From positions 2,274,116 through 2,338,115 of the forward strand of contig JAJEKV010000100.1 in the NCBI GenBank assembly GCA_021234155.1: 64,000 bases of DNA. Direction: 5' to 3'. Positions 25,125 to 37,593 of this stretch are shown here, one piece after another. The notes under the pieces are model-generated. The model saw nothing but the letters and a program-made list of their open reading frames with translations. It did not search any database and had not been told where the DNA came from. How positions within the stretch are numbered: the first letter of the stretch is position 1; each line of letters begins with the position of its first letter. Source of the DNA: Isoetes taiwanensis (lineage: Eukaryota > Streptophyta > Lycopodiopsida > Isoetales > Isoetaceae). The position numbers and the translations under genes are program-made.

Positions 25125-27392
25125 TGTAAGTGCACAAACAACCCACGTCCTGCTAGATCTCTCTAGCAATCACTAAGACAAACACTTGATGTCGAAACCC
25201 AAATGCAAGACAAATGTAGACTACAATCTTGACATGGTAGTTTTCACTTAAGAAAGAAGGTATCAGAAACATGCCTGTGACCAACACTAACCAACGGAAG
25301 ACCAGACACATGTTTCCTTTGGAAGCATGCGCCCAAAGAATTGGTAGATTTTCATGTTTCCTTTAGATGTCTTGTTCAGCTAGATAGGCATAAATTTATT
25401 TGGGGGCAAACTCCCCATCTCTGTCCTAAACTTCCGTGTTCTCTGCTTAAACTTTTAGACGGTTGAGAAATTTTGATTCGTATTAAAATCAAGTCATCAT
25501 AGCGAAGTGCCACAAGTCTCCGTTTTTGTCCATAAAACAGAAACAGTACATGACATCTATGCATTCCTTTGGAAAGAGCTTGGCAAGACAAGGTGCGTTA
25601 TGGTACGATGAATGCATCCATGGTATGATGCATTATTTCCTTGGAAAAAGTGTCAATAAGTTGAAGGCTGCTCATGAAAGTCTTTTGCCCTTGACTGTAC
25701 ACATTCCCAATACCAGAAAGCGAAAGATGGCTTTTTGTCCACCTCAGCCGATGTAACTTATATCCTAGTAAGCCTATACGTGTTAAGATCAGTGTTAAGA
25801 TCAGCAACTCGTCCACTTCAGCACATAAATTTATTCTTCATATTTCCAACACATCTAATAATACACCTGAAACAACATTCTCACTAACTTGAGGCTCCAA
25901 TCCTGATCATCAACCAGTCAACAGTTTAGTTCTTTCAAGTTGCGAACGGACTTATGGCAAACATTCCTAGAAGACCCAGTGTGCTTGAGCACTATATTGG
26001 TATCAAATTGGTATCAAATAGAATGACTGTAAGTGACCGTAGCACCACAGAACACCTAAGATTTATTAATGATTATGGAATACCCATAGTGTCTATGAGA
26101 CCAGAAGCATTGGAAAATCCATATGGTTTATGAGACCGAAAACATAAAAATTGTGGATGTGCAAGGAGGGTATTGGTCTCTCTTTGCTATGGAGGAGAAA
26201 ACCCGCCAGCTAATAGGAAATGTGTTTTTAGGTCTAGGATTTCCACATGGATAAGTAGGACAATGATTTTGACATAATAGGGATGCACTACTAGTCTTCC
26301 CTTTGTGAAAGAAAAAAGCAATAAAATGGTGTCTTTTAGTCCTCACTCTTACTACAAAAAAAAAAAAAAAAAAAAAAAAACATTGGTCTTTGAAAACTTT
26401 ATCTTACCATCATTGAATGTTTATGAATTTTATATATGAGATGTTGGAATGGTAAAGGAGTTGTTATATGTGGGATGATAAATGTCCATCCTTTAAGAAA
26501 TAAAATAACCACTATAAAGAATTTGATGACAAATATTTGCTAAATATGACAAATAAAGTTTGACATCCATTACTAGATGCTTCCTTGGGTGTTACTAGAG
26601 GAGGGTACAAAGGCATCTAATAGATGCGCTCCTCTTTTTCCAAACATTTTCCTAGGATGTTCATCTTGAGGATCCTAACAATTTAGGTTATCTTTTTGGA
26701 CCCAGAGCTACATTTTCCTACTCATTTGTTGCAAGGTTATTATATTTTTTGTATAAAGAGACCAATATGTCTTTTTGTAGCTCCTGGCGATGCACCAAAC
26801 ATAATACATCTACTTACTATAAGACTTCAACATAAATAATACATGAAATGTACCTACACAAATAATATAAAAAAAGCATCACATTGCTATGACGACGCTG
26901 CGATAACATGATACACAATTCTATCAAGCGTGGCGACATTGGGCACACACTTTTTGGGCACCTGGATTTCACAACACAATGGTGATACTAATAGACAGAA
27001 AATGATTGAAATAAGATCAGAATAACAATATAACTTCTCTCAATGTCTTTCAAGCGGAACATCGCCCGAAAGTTGTTTATTGTATGTTGTGACTCGTTCA
27101 ACGATGTTATAGATGAACACCTATAGCTTAAAATATTGTGAGTATTGGGAAGTGCTGTGATTGTGTCTGCAAGACATAAAACACGTACAAACATTTCTAT
27201 GACATTAAACTAGTCAGTTGCATACACAATTCAATCGAGGGGCACTTGTGGACGGGCTTGTACATGAATGTAGGAGACCTACAAACTAATTGTAAGAACA
27301 TGGTAGGGGACTACTTTAATTTAAATGACTCCACGGTTTTGTTTGGGCCATTTCACCCTCAAGAAACTGAAGGGCAACCCTCTGTGCGCAGC
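25125..27392. mobile_element. 2.3 kb block specific to unit B, including a poly(A) retroposon end
   Basis: Replaces the 347 bp at 5144-5490 of unit A (in inverted orientation). Within it, AATAAA at 26320-26325 is followed 30 nt later by a run of 25 A (26356-26380), the layout of the 3' end of a reverse-transcribed, polyadenylated RNA (SINE, truncated LINE or processed transcript). No terminal repeats were seen at the block edges, no convincing target-site duplication was found, and no open frame resembles a known protein. It may be more than one insertion. Confidence 0.5.
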
Positions 27393-28141
27393 ACCTTGTT
27401 GTTTTTATATAAATGCAAAGCATCTGAGCTTTACTTGCCATCCTGGTGCGAATAGAGCAGCATTACACTGTATAACCTGGTACGAAGATAACAGCCATGC
27501 ATTTTTACTCTCACCTTTTCAATCTTATATTCAACTATGTCATGGTTGGACCATCTTTATTACAGAGATCTGAGGTCTAGATGGTAGCTCCAAAGAGAGA
27601 AGATATCCCAAAATGGGTTGTTTCTTTTGAAATCTGTGATTATTTAATTTAGGCTTTGACATTCTATTTGTTTCATGGATTTATGCAATTGCAATACTTG
27701 AAGGACCAAGAGATGTTGCATAAGATGAGTAGAAGCTCCAAGTATAATATTGCTTAAGAATTCTAAATACAAATGCCAAGCTTCTTCTATGTGTAATTCA
27801 TTTATGTTGTGATTTAGATAATCAGGTAGAGGTATTTCGGCAGAGGTTTGACTAGATTTGTTTCAGGCTTTTGGAGTTGTGCCCTTGCAAAATTGATAAA
27901 GCGCAGTTAGGCCTTGCAAAGCAGATAAGAAAAGCAGTCTTGGCTCTATCAAGCTCTTGAATTAGAGGTCAAAAAATTGCAAAAGTTTCTTTGAGCAAAA
28001 ATAGACGAATCTTCCTTTGATCATATTTGTGGCCAGCTAAGGTCAACAAACTTTCTTTTCTTCTAATTTTAATTTCATTGTCCCATATTTGTCTGATACA
28101 GATGACAAATAATTGCCTAGATTGATAGCACAATAATTATG

Positions 28142-28345
28142 TCATAAGGTGCAAAAAAACAAAAGCTTTAACTCTTGGCACATGTTTATAAAGTTATTGA
28201 GAACGGCTTGCCAAAAGGTGATTCCCTTTGGCTTTGAAGTCCAAAGTGCCAGTGCCTGTATGCATTTCCGAGCAGCCAAAGACTTATAGAATATTGCTTC
28301 AAGTATGGCGAAGCAAATTGCTGACAAAAGGATTAAATAAAGCAA
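28142..28345 (-). other. Coding-like open frame, unrecognised
   Basis: An uninterrupted frame reading EAIFYKSLAARKCIQALALW and ITFWQAVLNNFINMCQELKL has the look of a helical protein segment. The homologous, inverted place in unit A (about 4200-4400) is frameshifted. It could be an upstream exon of the kinase-like gene at 22669-23083, since it is on the same strand, but nothing in the sequence proves the link. Confidence 0.25.
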
Positions 28346-28389
28346 AGTAGTTAGATGTATTGCAAGTCACTGTTGTGTAAAATGACATA

Positions 28390-31300
28390 ATACTTGTGGA
28401 AACATGGTCATGTCACCTGTTGAATTTTGAATGCCAACTCAATCCTATTTGTGTTATGCCAACTAATGAAGCATACCCCAGATATGTTTTAATTGAATGG
28501 ACAACAATTGATGGAGTTTTAACATTCGAATTTTGTTGTATGTTTAACGAGCTTTCTGTTTTGCAGAATTGAAGCAGAATCAGCATCAATGTAGTTGGTT
28601 AAGAATTGTTGCACATTATCTGACCATGACACAGGAGCAAAGGGTTCAGTTAGAAAGGTATTGCCATTTGTTAAAGGCTTTTCAAAGACAATTTCTGTGT
28701 TCAGGTGCATTGTTTTGCAAGTTTTCAAGGCACTATCAAGATCCTATTCAATGTGCTTTCAAATTTCATTTGATGCATTGTTGTTGATACCAGTGGTTAG
28801 CACAATGTCACAATATATTTTTGTGAAATTTCAAGTTCTTGCTGCGAAAGAGTCAAACTAGGTGGTTCTATAAACATGCTTGCTTTCTTGCTCTAAAGGC
28901 AAACACAGAGATGTATAGAATATGTCGTTTCTCAATATGTTGACCAATTGTTATAAAAAATGATTTAATTTGAAGAATAGAATAGAATAGAATAGATTAG
29001 TATGGTTATGTTAGGGCACAGTTACCTAGAGAACATTCTACGGTTAGAGTGTAGGATAAATCGTTTGCATTTGTGTAGATTTGAAATGTTCTTTAGGATC
29101 TGCCTGATGTGTTTATTCCTATACAGGAGTTAGAGGCTTATACAAAATAGAAATGGAAAAACCTTGGCAGTTAGAAACTCAGGACATGATTATTGTTTAA
29201 TAAGTTGTTTTTTGTAATGATTGGATAGACATTTTTCATCTCGATAGTATGTGGAAGTAGATATTATGTGGAAGCACACATATATCTGACCAGTTTCAAC
29301 CTTCGAGGTAAAGCATGGAATGTCACCGCATCTGGCCAATGATCCTTGATATCTGTGTGGCCATGGCTAGATAATGGAGCGCATGGCAGACATGTGTTGA
29401 ATTAAACGGCAATCTCCATTTCAGTTGGTTAAGGATTGTTGCATACCATTTTTCCATGACACATGAGCTATATTGTGAATACTATGTAGTAATTTTTGGA
29501 AGAAATGTATATATCTTTGTATACTTGCATTTGATGTATGTTATCAGATGTACCACAGTAAAGAAGGGTAAACAACTGAAGAAGGATAGTATGCAAGGTA
29601 CCCAAGTCCATGAGGGAGAGAAGACTCTTAAACATTTCGAAAGATTTGGAGAGAGCTTTAAAGTTTCATAATATATGAATGAGGATGAGGGCATTTAAAA
29701 GAAGGATAAAAAAGGCTTCTTCTGCTTCTAAAGTGGGCACGACATTCTTGCTCATAGCAAACATAGTTTGTAGATGAGTGTGACTAAGAATAGGAGAGAT
29801 AGATAGAACCCCTTCAAGTATTTGAACCAGCTATATTAGGGATGTCTGAAAAATCTCTTATTCATGAAAAAGAACTGAGAGAAGACACGTCCTTTTTTAT
29901 GCATAAAACTCACAGTAGGAATTTAGGGTAAGTTTATTTATCGAATCAAGGCACAACCAAGAATGGTGCGGATGTAACATGCAGCTCATGAAAGAAAAAG
30001 ATAATGATCCATAAGGGGACAAAAGATGAATGCCATGTTATGCATCAAGTAAATCTAAAGACGAAGCCAAATTCCAGTGTAAGTTGCCATGTTCTATTGA
30101 TAATTGTAAATAAGTTGTATTAAGTTTTTTCTCCCTTAAATGATTGAACTAATATAAAGCATCAACTGTTGTCACTTAGAATGCACTCCATCATCTCTGC
30201 GCTTTTGAATCCATCCTGTGCATCCCACTATTCCTGTCCACTAGATACGCCCAAGGCTAAACCTTTTACAATTGCACTCTGTTATATTCATAGCTCTTTA
30301 TTCGCCATTACCTGTCCGTGACTAATGCCCGGCATCGTCGGGCATACGTTTCTAGTATTGTTTATTTTATGACAGCATCGTTAGCATCATTGTATCGAGT
30401 GCTAATGGCATGGATATGGCATGTGTTAATGGCTCATGTGTGATCATTGGATTACAGAATGAAGGCCAGAATATACAAAATGAAGGATGGAGGATTTTAC
30501 ACCTCACCCTCCTGTATAGCAAAACATTTCCCTGCATATGTATATATGCACTAAAATACGAATGAGAATGGTAAATATAGGGGCACGAACCATTCCAAAG
30601 TGTTTGTGCAATCAGAAGTATGCCCTTTAACCTCTCTGGAACCTCTGCAGTACCTGTTGGAAACCTCCTCGCTGCCCAATTTAGGCCAGCATCTACTTGA
30701 ACTCAGGCGGCATCAATGCTTGGATGAATCTAAGAATGATTCCACATCAAGCGGCCAATCTATGGGAAAAATCGAAGCGATCCGCAAGCTTTTCTAAGGC
30801 GATAGACTCAAAGTATAGAGGAAAACTTGAAGATAGCTTCTCTAGAGCAATGAAACTTGTTTTTCGAACTCAAATCAAGCAGGGGGTGTGGAAGCAGGGA
30901 AAATTGTGCTCCCACACTCCGAATTGTGTTGCAATTCATATGAAAGTTCTTGGCAAATTTTATAGCCCTAACAAACTTTACAGCCCTAACAAATTTCACA
31001 GCCCACTTGATCAATATAATATTGCCCACTTGATTATACACAAGGGCATTTTTTGAGACTTCAAACAGGAAGGCCACGTGCAAATTCATTCTAAATGGAA
31101 ACCATTAAACAAAAAAAAACACCATCCCTCCTTTCTCGTCCAACCATTGCCAAAATCATGCTAAACTGTCAATTTCGATTCCTTCTCATAACTCATCTTT
31201 GCGTGCTCTAACAATATAGCCAATATAAGAAAAGGTTTTCATCCCCCTACTTCAAAATCTGTTCTTTGTTTTATATTCGTCAAAATCTTCATTAGCGTTG

Positions 31301-31740
31301 ATGATCCTGGTAATGAAGAATCACAACATGATATAAAATTTGAATTTCGTCTTCTTCAGTCTACCCTTACATTACACATGGTTAAACAGAGAAAAGGCAC
31401 CTATAATTATTCAAGTTGTAAACATCAACACTATTCAGTACCTATGGGAGGATTCACCTATACATGATATATATATGACATTTGCGTTCCTGGGGTAACC
31501 AAAAAACTAGGGGAATGCTTATGAGATATAATGGATAGTGTGGTACGTACAGACACAATGGCGGTGCTTACACACATTCATTGGTTTCAACTGCTAGTTA
31601 TCTTCTATTCAATGGTATTTAGCAGCTCTGAACTTCAACATGTATGCAACACAAAGAGACATGCTGCAGGATCCAATAATAATGTAGATTAGCATCTTGG
31701 ATCAGAACCAATGGCGGATAAGGTGGAAATTGTAATGCAA
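28390..31740. other. Unit B, gene-poor stretch
   Basis: Direct homologue of 8213-11540. It holds a short (gaata)n run at about 28977-28999 and open frames that are not conserved in unit A. The 30697-31056 frame (plus) is the longest and contains a doubled 'FYSPNKLYSPNKFH' motif caused by a short tandem repeat, not by an evident domain. No gene is called. Confidence 0.3.
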
Positions 31741-31750
31741 ACCTTAGCAC

Positions 31751-32200
31751 TTGATACAAGATGATGACAATTCTCAAGCTACTGCAGACGCAAATAACAT
31801 GTCATCACGTGCCTTATATTTGTGCATTGTGGATACCGCAGAAAGGGATGATTATTCAAAAATGGAGGTCACACATTTCTTCATAGACGTCATGCGTATA
31901 CAAGCTGATGATTATTTATCTGTTTCTAGAGGGGGAGCAGCTCAGCCAGATCGCCCTCAACATCTTTTAATGCACTTTAAAGACACACTTTCTTTGCTAT
32001 GTGTTTCGCATCACGGCAGTTGCTTAAAGGGCACTAATTATTCAATACAGGAAGATCTCACTCCATTACAGTTCAGTAAAAGAGGGGAAGAGCTAGTCAA
32101 GTTGAGAGAAGCAAGACAACAAAAAATGGGCAGTTTACCAGGGCAGCATGGCTATCATTCGCGAACATTGCCTTTTGATCCTTGGATTGGTTATGTGTAG
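31751..32200 (+). CDS. LINE ORF1-like protein fragment (149 codons open)
   Basis: An open frame of 149 codons. Residues about 75-145 (HFKDTLSLLC..., KGTNYSIQEDLTPLQFSKRG, then EARQQKMG and DPWIGYV) match, position by position, a second copy on the opposite strand at 52947-53310 (VRFQDALSRLHI..., KGTTFSVREDLTQRRLRGG, DPWALT). A 'RGT-x-(I/V)-x-(V/I)-x-EDLT/S' core followed by a basic helix is, as I recall, typical of the C-terminal region of LINE ORF1 proteins. A zf-RVT tail of a LINE ORF2 sits 330 bp downstream on the same strand. The usual start and N-terminal half are not evident, so this is a remnant that happens to remain open in this copy. Confidence 0.5.
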   Translation: MIQDDDNSQATADANNMSSRALYLCIVDTAERDDYSKMEVTHFFIDVMRIQADDYLSVSRGGAAQPDRPQHLLMHFKDTLSLLCVSHHGSCLKGTNYSIQEDLTPLQFSKRGEELVKLREARQQKMGSLPGQHGYHSRTLPFDPWIGYV

Positions 32201-32529
32201 CCTTGTCTTTTTCTTCATTCGGGGGAGGGAGGTGTGTCTTTTGGCTTCGTTTTGTTTTATTTTGTTTTAGTTTTGTTGTGGGCTTCATGCCCATGTTCTT
32301 ATCGTCCCATGGGCGTTTGTGGTCTCCATGGACATAAAAAATTCTTATCTTGTCTTACTAATTGTAATCTGTTAGATGGCTTTATGTTTGGTATCATCAA
32401 ATGTTTAGATAATTCTAATACCAAATCCAAAAAATGGACAATGGCATATATGTGATTTTAAGGGGCAGTCCTTGGTCATTCCCGTATATTTGATCCATTA
32501 GATAAGATTTTTTATACATTAAAAACTTT

Positions 32530-32725
32530 GATATGATATAGCATTGGTGGGCACAGATTCGTGTTAAGGTTTATGTGCACAGATTAAGCCAGAAGTTAGT
32601 CCTTTATGCCCTATGTGCGAGAAACGATTGAGCATTGCTTTGTGCACAACTACTACTAGTTTGGGCTTTGGTTCAATGCTATTTTCTACAAATATTAATA
32701 GAGTCAGTTGTTAATGTTGTGACTA
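32530..32725 (+). mobile_element. LINE zf-RVT remnant, copy B
   Basis: Reads LCPMCEK in one frame and ETIEHCFVHNYY in another. Together these are the Cys pair and the E-x-x-x-H-C-x-x-x-H core of the zinc-binding tail (zf-RVT) found after plant LINE reverse transcriptases. It is frameshifted and has no RT core, matching 12310-12490 in unit A. It belongs with the ORF1-like frame just upstream. Confidence 0.55.
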
Positions 32726-34018
32726 CATTCTTGGTCGACGACGAAAAACCTAGCATTTCTTGCTCGTTGAGCTTAGGGCATATGGCCAATTTGGAAGCAA
32801 CATCAATATAAACCTTACTTGTTCATCTTCTATTTATTACTACAGAATAAATCAGAGTTCTATACGTCCTTTCTAATTACGCTAGCGAGGCCCTCTAATA
32901 AAGAGGTTGTATGCAAAAAATCCCTATTTTTAGTGGACGATGATATAAAGGCAATATGTTAGACAAAACATGGTACTAGCTAGATTATAACCTAACGCAA
33001 GGCTAGTTTCATGCGAATCGATTTGTGTAATAGATTTTGGACAACGCAATATTTCTCAATCATCAAATCTCTCCAATATTTCTCAATCATCAAATCTCAG
33101 CTTATAACAACCTGTAAATTACCGCAATTTCTAGTATGTCGCCTAATAATTTTCATCTAATATTCTCTGGTAACGAACTTGAGGAGCATGGATTACAAAT
33201 AATTTGGAGTAGGCATAAAAAGAGAGGAATATAGAACATTTACACAAGCAGAGCAACTAGAGCTATGGAAGATTAGAAAGAGTGCCCACCCACATGCATG
33301 AATTCCATTTGTCCCAACCCAAGAGCATCTTCTATTCTGGCCATCATATCAGCAAACGGATACATGCAGTTTTCGGACATATATAAGTGCAAAAAATGTG
33401 AGATGAGATTTGTGATACGAGAATATTAAATATTGTATGGCGACTATTTATCATTTCATCTCTTTATATGTATGGCGTGAGAGGACAAGGTAGGAGCTTC
33501 AAAGCATCCATCCATCGAGAATCTTGCATCTAATCCAACCCATCTTATCCGACCATTCATTTTTTAATTTTCGAGTTTATTCCTTGTGCAAGTGTCTGAC
33601 AAGTTCCTTCGGCAAAGATAAGCTCCTGAAAGGGGCTCTAACAGTTGAAACTTCGATGGCCTTCCACTGCAGAAGACAACATCTCATTTTCAGCATAGTG
33701 CTGTCAAAGGCAGGCACAAGCAGTTGAACACCACTTCTTTATTTTAGCTGTCACCGTTGCCACAGGCAGACTATAATTCTCCTCAAAATCAATTAAGACT
33801 ACTAATCGTCTGATGCAATTTCAAAATAAAAATACAATAAATGTATTACCTGGTCAAAAGATATCAAATTCGTCATGCAAACCAACCTTGTGCACCCATA
33901 ATGAACTTGGAGCTACATCCGCATTTCTTCAGTCACTAAGGACACTAAGTCATCAAGCCTGATAAAAGGTAATTTTCCTTCTTTTCAGACCTTGCATTGA
34001 GAAACAGACATTTGCATT

Positions 34019-37000
34019 TCATAGCAAGTACCTCCGTGGTCTCAGGTGCTTTTCTGCTAGCAAAGCAGTCAAATAGGTCTGCAAGCAGAATATCCAAGAT
34101 CAATAACCTGATCTACAAGATCCAGATCATCCACCCTAAAGTGTAAGTTCATGGCTTCATGAAAGTAAATGTTATTTTCCAATAGATGGTCGTTGACCAA
34201 TAAACATAATATGCGTCTTCTAGGACATGTCCAGACATATTCAACTGGATACTGTTGTATAGTTTTTAGATTCCTGCAACTATGCACATGATCCTAGTTA
34301 CAAACACAACAATTCCAATTCTACAAGGCATCCAATGATTTCACCAAAACCCTCAAAAACTATATGTTTGCATTAGAAGCAAAAATTTACTTATCTTTCA
34401 TTTTGCCAGGTTGTTTCCCACAGAATCTTATCATCATTGTTTCCATGCAGCAAATGTGCATGATACACTCAATAGTAGCAAATATGCAAAAAGAAGCCTT
34501 CATCTACCAGGTTTTTGTCATATATTAGCATCACACTTTCCACAACAAGAAGCATAGCAATCCTTTGGTTCATTCTCAATTGTTGAATGTAAATATGCCT
34601 GGTTTATCTACTCACTTGTTATAATCCTACAACACTAATTTATCCTTCAATGCAAATTATTGTATCATGTTTTAACAGATGTCTTAGAAAAATCTGAACT
34701 CCTAAGCCTTTTGTAAAATTACCTGCAGAACTTCACGGTTATTGGGATGGGATGATTTATCAACACCTTGAATTGCTTCAAAACCCACAGATGCATTGAA
34801 GTTCTCTTCAGCATGGGGTGATTGTGATGAACTTGCCATCAACGAAAAAGTGGGTTGAGATGGCATTACGCTTCCAAGCTTCTTAGCATTTTCAAATGTC
34901 AATACTGCCACAATGAGGCCTGAGAGAACATACCACTATTTACAACTGTCTATCAGCAAATGTAAGAAGACCAATTTCGAGATGTCTGGATTGCAATGTT
35001 ACCTTTACTTTCAATTCCAAAACGTACATTTCCACCAGCTCCATTGCCAAGGATTCTGATTACAAAAGCATCAACAAACAATCAGAACTTGAGCATCAGC
35101 TATTATTTCCTTCAACAATATGGAAACCAATAAAAATTCCAAACCAAATGCAGCTTTAACACATAAAATCACAGACACAGTGCACCATAGCAAATCTCCT
35201 CAGGCAAAGCCATACAACAGAGACCTATTTAATCACTGGCTCAATAAAATGTTTGCCTAGCTCGTTCCTGTATGCCCAAGCAATAACATTTATACGAATA
35301 AAAATAATAAATTTAATTGGCATCCACACCAGAGTGCAAATCATATAGGTGGTCTCAAATCCTGATATTTTGCTTCAGGAATACACTTCAACTTTCAATT
35401 GATCTGACAATTCATAGTAAATTTCAAGCTGGCCAATATTTCCAGATTTAGATTAAAAGACATAATAAGAGGACTAAAATGCTGTCATTGCCTCAGAATT
35501 ACAGTGGACATTCAAAGTATCAAAAAAGAAAAAGGGTAGCTACCAAAAAGTGGAATGGACAATGTTGAAAATACAGGTATTCCTCCACCATCACCATTGT
35601 CCCCTTCGAGCTTTCGATGCCTTGAAAATTCAATCAGTGGCCCTTCTAAACTTGTTCTATACACTCTCATTGACTTCAGTAATTCGATAAGCTTTGACAC
35701 GACGCCCACCTATCATGCCGATCTTTCATAACAATAAACAAAGTCCATATGCTTCCTCCTGGGATGGGAACTGTTATCTTTACAATGAAAATCATGCAAC
35801 AGAAAATGGCGATTTGCACAATCTCAAAATGTTATTTCTATATATCTACCTTGTAAAACAGTAGTTTCATCCCATACATACACTAATATTATTCATCTGA
35901 TTTGCAATGCATAATCTGAACTCTAGCAGAATATTTCATTTAATCTTTCTCGCGTCGCATTTTGTGGTTGCTCTCAGTGAGATGGATGCCTACTCTTGAA
36001 GGCAATCACCACTTTCATCTCGATAGAAGTAATACCTACACGAAGATGCATGTCTCAAACTGACAAATAAAATAACTTAATTGATCAGTTGCTAGAAAAT
36101 CGAACAATTTAATGTTGGGTAGAAAATTTAACAAACAAAGCAGCCATTTACAATATCTAAATGTTATGACAGAAGCCAAGCACCTCACTGCTTATTCAGA
36201 AGCAGGTGCCATAAGCATAACAATAAACCGCACCTAAGTGCACATTGTCCCTTGTTAACACCATGCACTACAAGGTCTTACTAAGTCCAACTCTAAACAA
36301 ACATTCACAGTCTTATGATGAAATATGAGCAGCTTAATCACCAAATGCATGCTTGCAAACACTATGATCAACTTTTCTAAAGCATGAGCTCCTAAAAAGC
36401 AAAAATATAACATGGGTTGTAAAAGATTAAACAATGCTTGCCTGATTTTTGTAGATGTCAATCAAATTATAGAGATATTTAACCTGCATAACAATATAAT
36501 GATCTCATATGGTGTAGTATAGTAAAAGACATTGCCACAAACATAGTTCCCTATTAAAATGATAGATAGATAACCCGACTGCATGAAATAATGCACTACA
36601 ACCTCTTACCCTAACTCCCAATGTTGAAAAGGGACAAGTCAAAAGAAATAAGTTTCAAAGCCTTGTTTCTGATCCCCTCACTGAGTTAAATGTTAGCAAT
36701 TGCATCAAACATTGCATACAAAGTAATAAGTAACTGGTGTAAGGTGTAGGGTTTTTCTAAGCTTGAATAAGCCCATCGTAGTTCCAGTCAGACCCCAAGA
36801 TTCAGCCAAAGTAATTCATAAAATCCAAGAAACGCCTCATGGATTCCACCACACTTATTTTAAGAACCTGTTTGCTTATTTTAAGAACCTGTTTGCTTAT
36901 TTTAAGAACCTGTTTGACGGGACATATATAAGATTATTGTCAATTACCTGTTGGCTTTCAAGCTTCTTGCTGGCCTTCTCACGAATGCCTTTCATATTCT

Positions 37001-37193
37001 CCAACTTGCTTAGATCCATATCAGGGAGGTAGCTTTGCGTTAGAAAAGCATTTACAAGGGCAGTGGCTATGGAAAGCCCTTTGGTGGAGGAAGCAGACCA
37101 CTCTGATCGTGCAGCAGCTATGTCCGCCCATACATTTCTCATATTACGCTGAGCTGCAGGCCTCCATAGCCTTCTCCATGCTGAATCTGACAT
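34019..37193 (-). CDS. Conserved plant protein of unknown function (6 coding exons, 259 aa)
   Basis: Coding exons (minus): 36948-37193, 36442-36483, 35544-35709, 35003-35055, 34723-34935, 34019-34078. Phases join to 259 codons plus TGA. Introns are GT-AG except the second, whose donor is GC. The exon 5 acceptor (34935) was chosen because only it restores phase. Motifs: N-terminal SDSAWRRLWRPAAQRNMRN, then KASKKLESQQ, SMRVYRTSLEGPLIEFS, GDGGGIPVF at about residue 137, SLAMELVEMYVLELKVK, and a C-terminal REVLQTYLTALLAE. From memory these resemble a plant-only family with WRPAAQRN near the N terminus, GDGGGIPVF centrally and REVLQVYLTTWLAE at the end, with no known role. An AG acceptor lies directly before the ATG, suggesting a 5'-UTR intron. 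Exons 3-6 are inside the duplicated unit; exons 1-2 are outside it. Confidence 0.72.
36855..36914. repeat. Short tandem repeat, about 24 bp x 3
   Basis: Three consecutive units of 'cttattttaagaacctgttt' plus four bases lie just downstream (minus sense) of the first coding exon of the unknown gene, within its first coding intron. Nothing indicates a function. Confidence 0.8.
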
Positions 37194-37593
37194 TCCTGGA
37201 AGAAAAATCCGGTCCCCTTAGAGAACCAGTTGCTTTTGTAAGTTAATTCAGTATATACGCTTTTATTTTTCATATATTTGGTTAAACTTTTTAAAATCGA
37301 AGGTGTTAGTTCTCTTTTTATGGAAACGAAGGTGTCAACATCTGATATAATAAAACCAATGCCTATGTCACTTGTGGATATCAATTAGTTACTCTTCTAA
37401 CCCTGAAGTTTAATTGACGTGAGCCTCAGCATATACCTTGAATCTAAATTTCAATTCCCACTGTAGAGCACATACATATATTATCATATTTTTAGATAGC
37501 ACAAACACGAGTAGCTCCAACGTAAAAGGGTAATATATTCAGTGGCATTACTTATATTCCCTAATAATGAATGTCTATACCTGATGTATCAGC

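Larger units (their letters stand above)
22433..28372. repeat. Segment inverted relative to 4168-8212, with extra DNA
   Basis: Reverse-complement homology to 4168-8212 runs through 22433-25124 and 27393-28372. The middle 25125-27392 is unrelated to unit A. The kinase exon lies on the minus strand here, the same strand as the other genes of the unit, so B may be the ancestral orientation. Repeated motifs at 24690-24990 (for example 'ggatcttggagtagatagcattgtc' with variants, two units of about 50 bp) and a short perfect palindrome 'acgccgcatgcggcgt' near 24446 are also present. Confidence 0.88.
15332..36031. repeat. Large tandem duplication, unit B
   Basis: Second copy of the duplicated block, about 20.7 kb. 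It starts in the 3' flank of ATG10 and ends inside an intron of the unknown gene at 34019-37193, so the ancestral locus probably read unknown gene, then about 20 kb, then ATG10, all on the minus strand. The left boundary 15332 is where unit A's homology ends. 15332-17926 has no partner in this window because the corresponding part of unit A would lie to the left. Unit B contains insertions absent from A at 18512-18879 and 25125-27392. Confidence 0.85.

Noticed and set aside
28977-28999. (gaata)n runs here and at 43908-43932 as an array of interest
   Set aside because: Simple microsatellites in non-coding DNA with no further structure.
35340-35440. Possible extra exon of the unknown gene (LEIYYELSDQLKVEVY frame)
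   Set aside because: It looks coding, but its acceptor gives the wrong phase. Joining 35544-35709 directly to 35003-35055 keeps phase and gives a better match to the remembered family (SLAMELVEMYVLEL).
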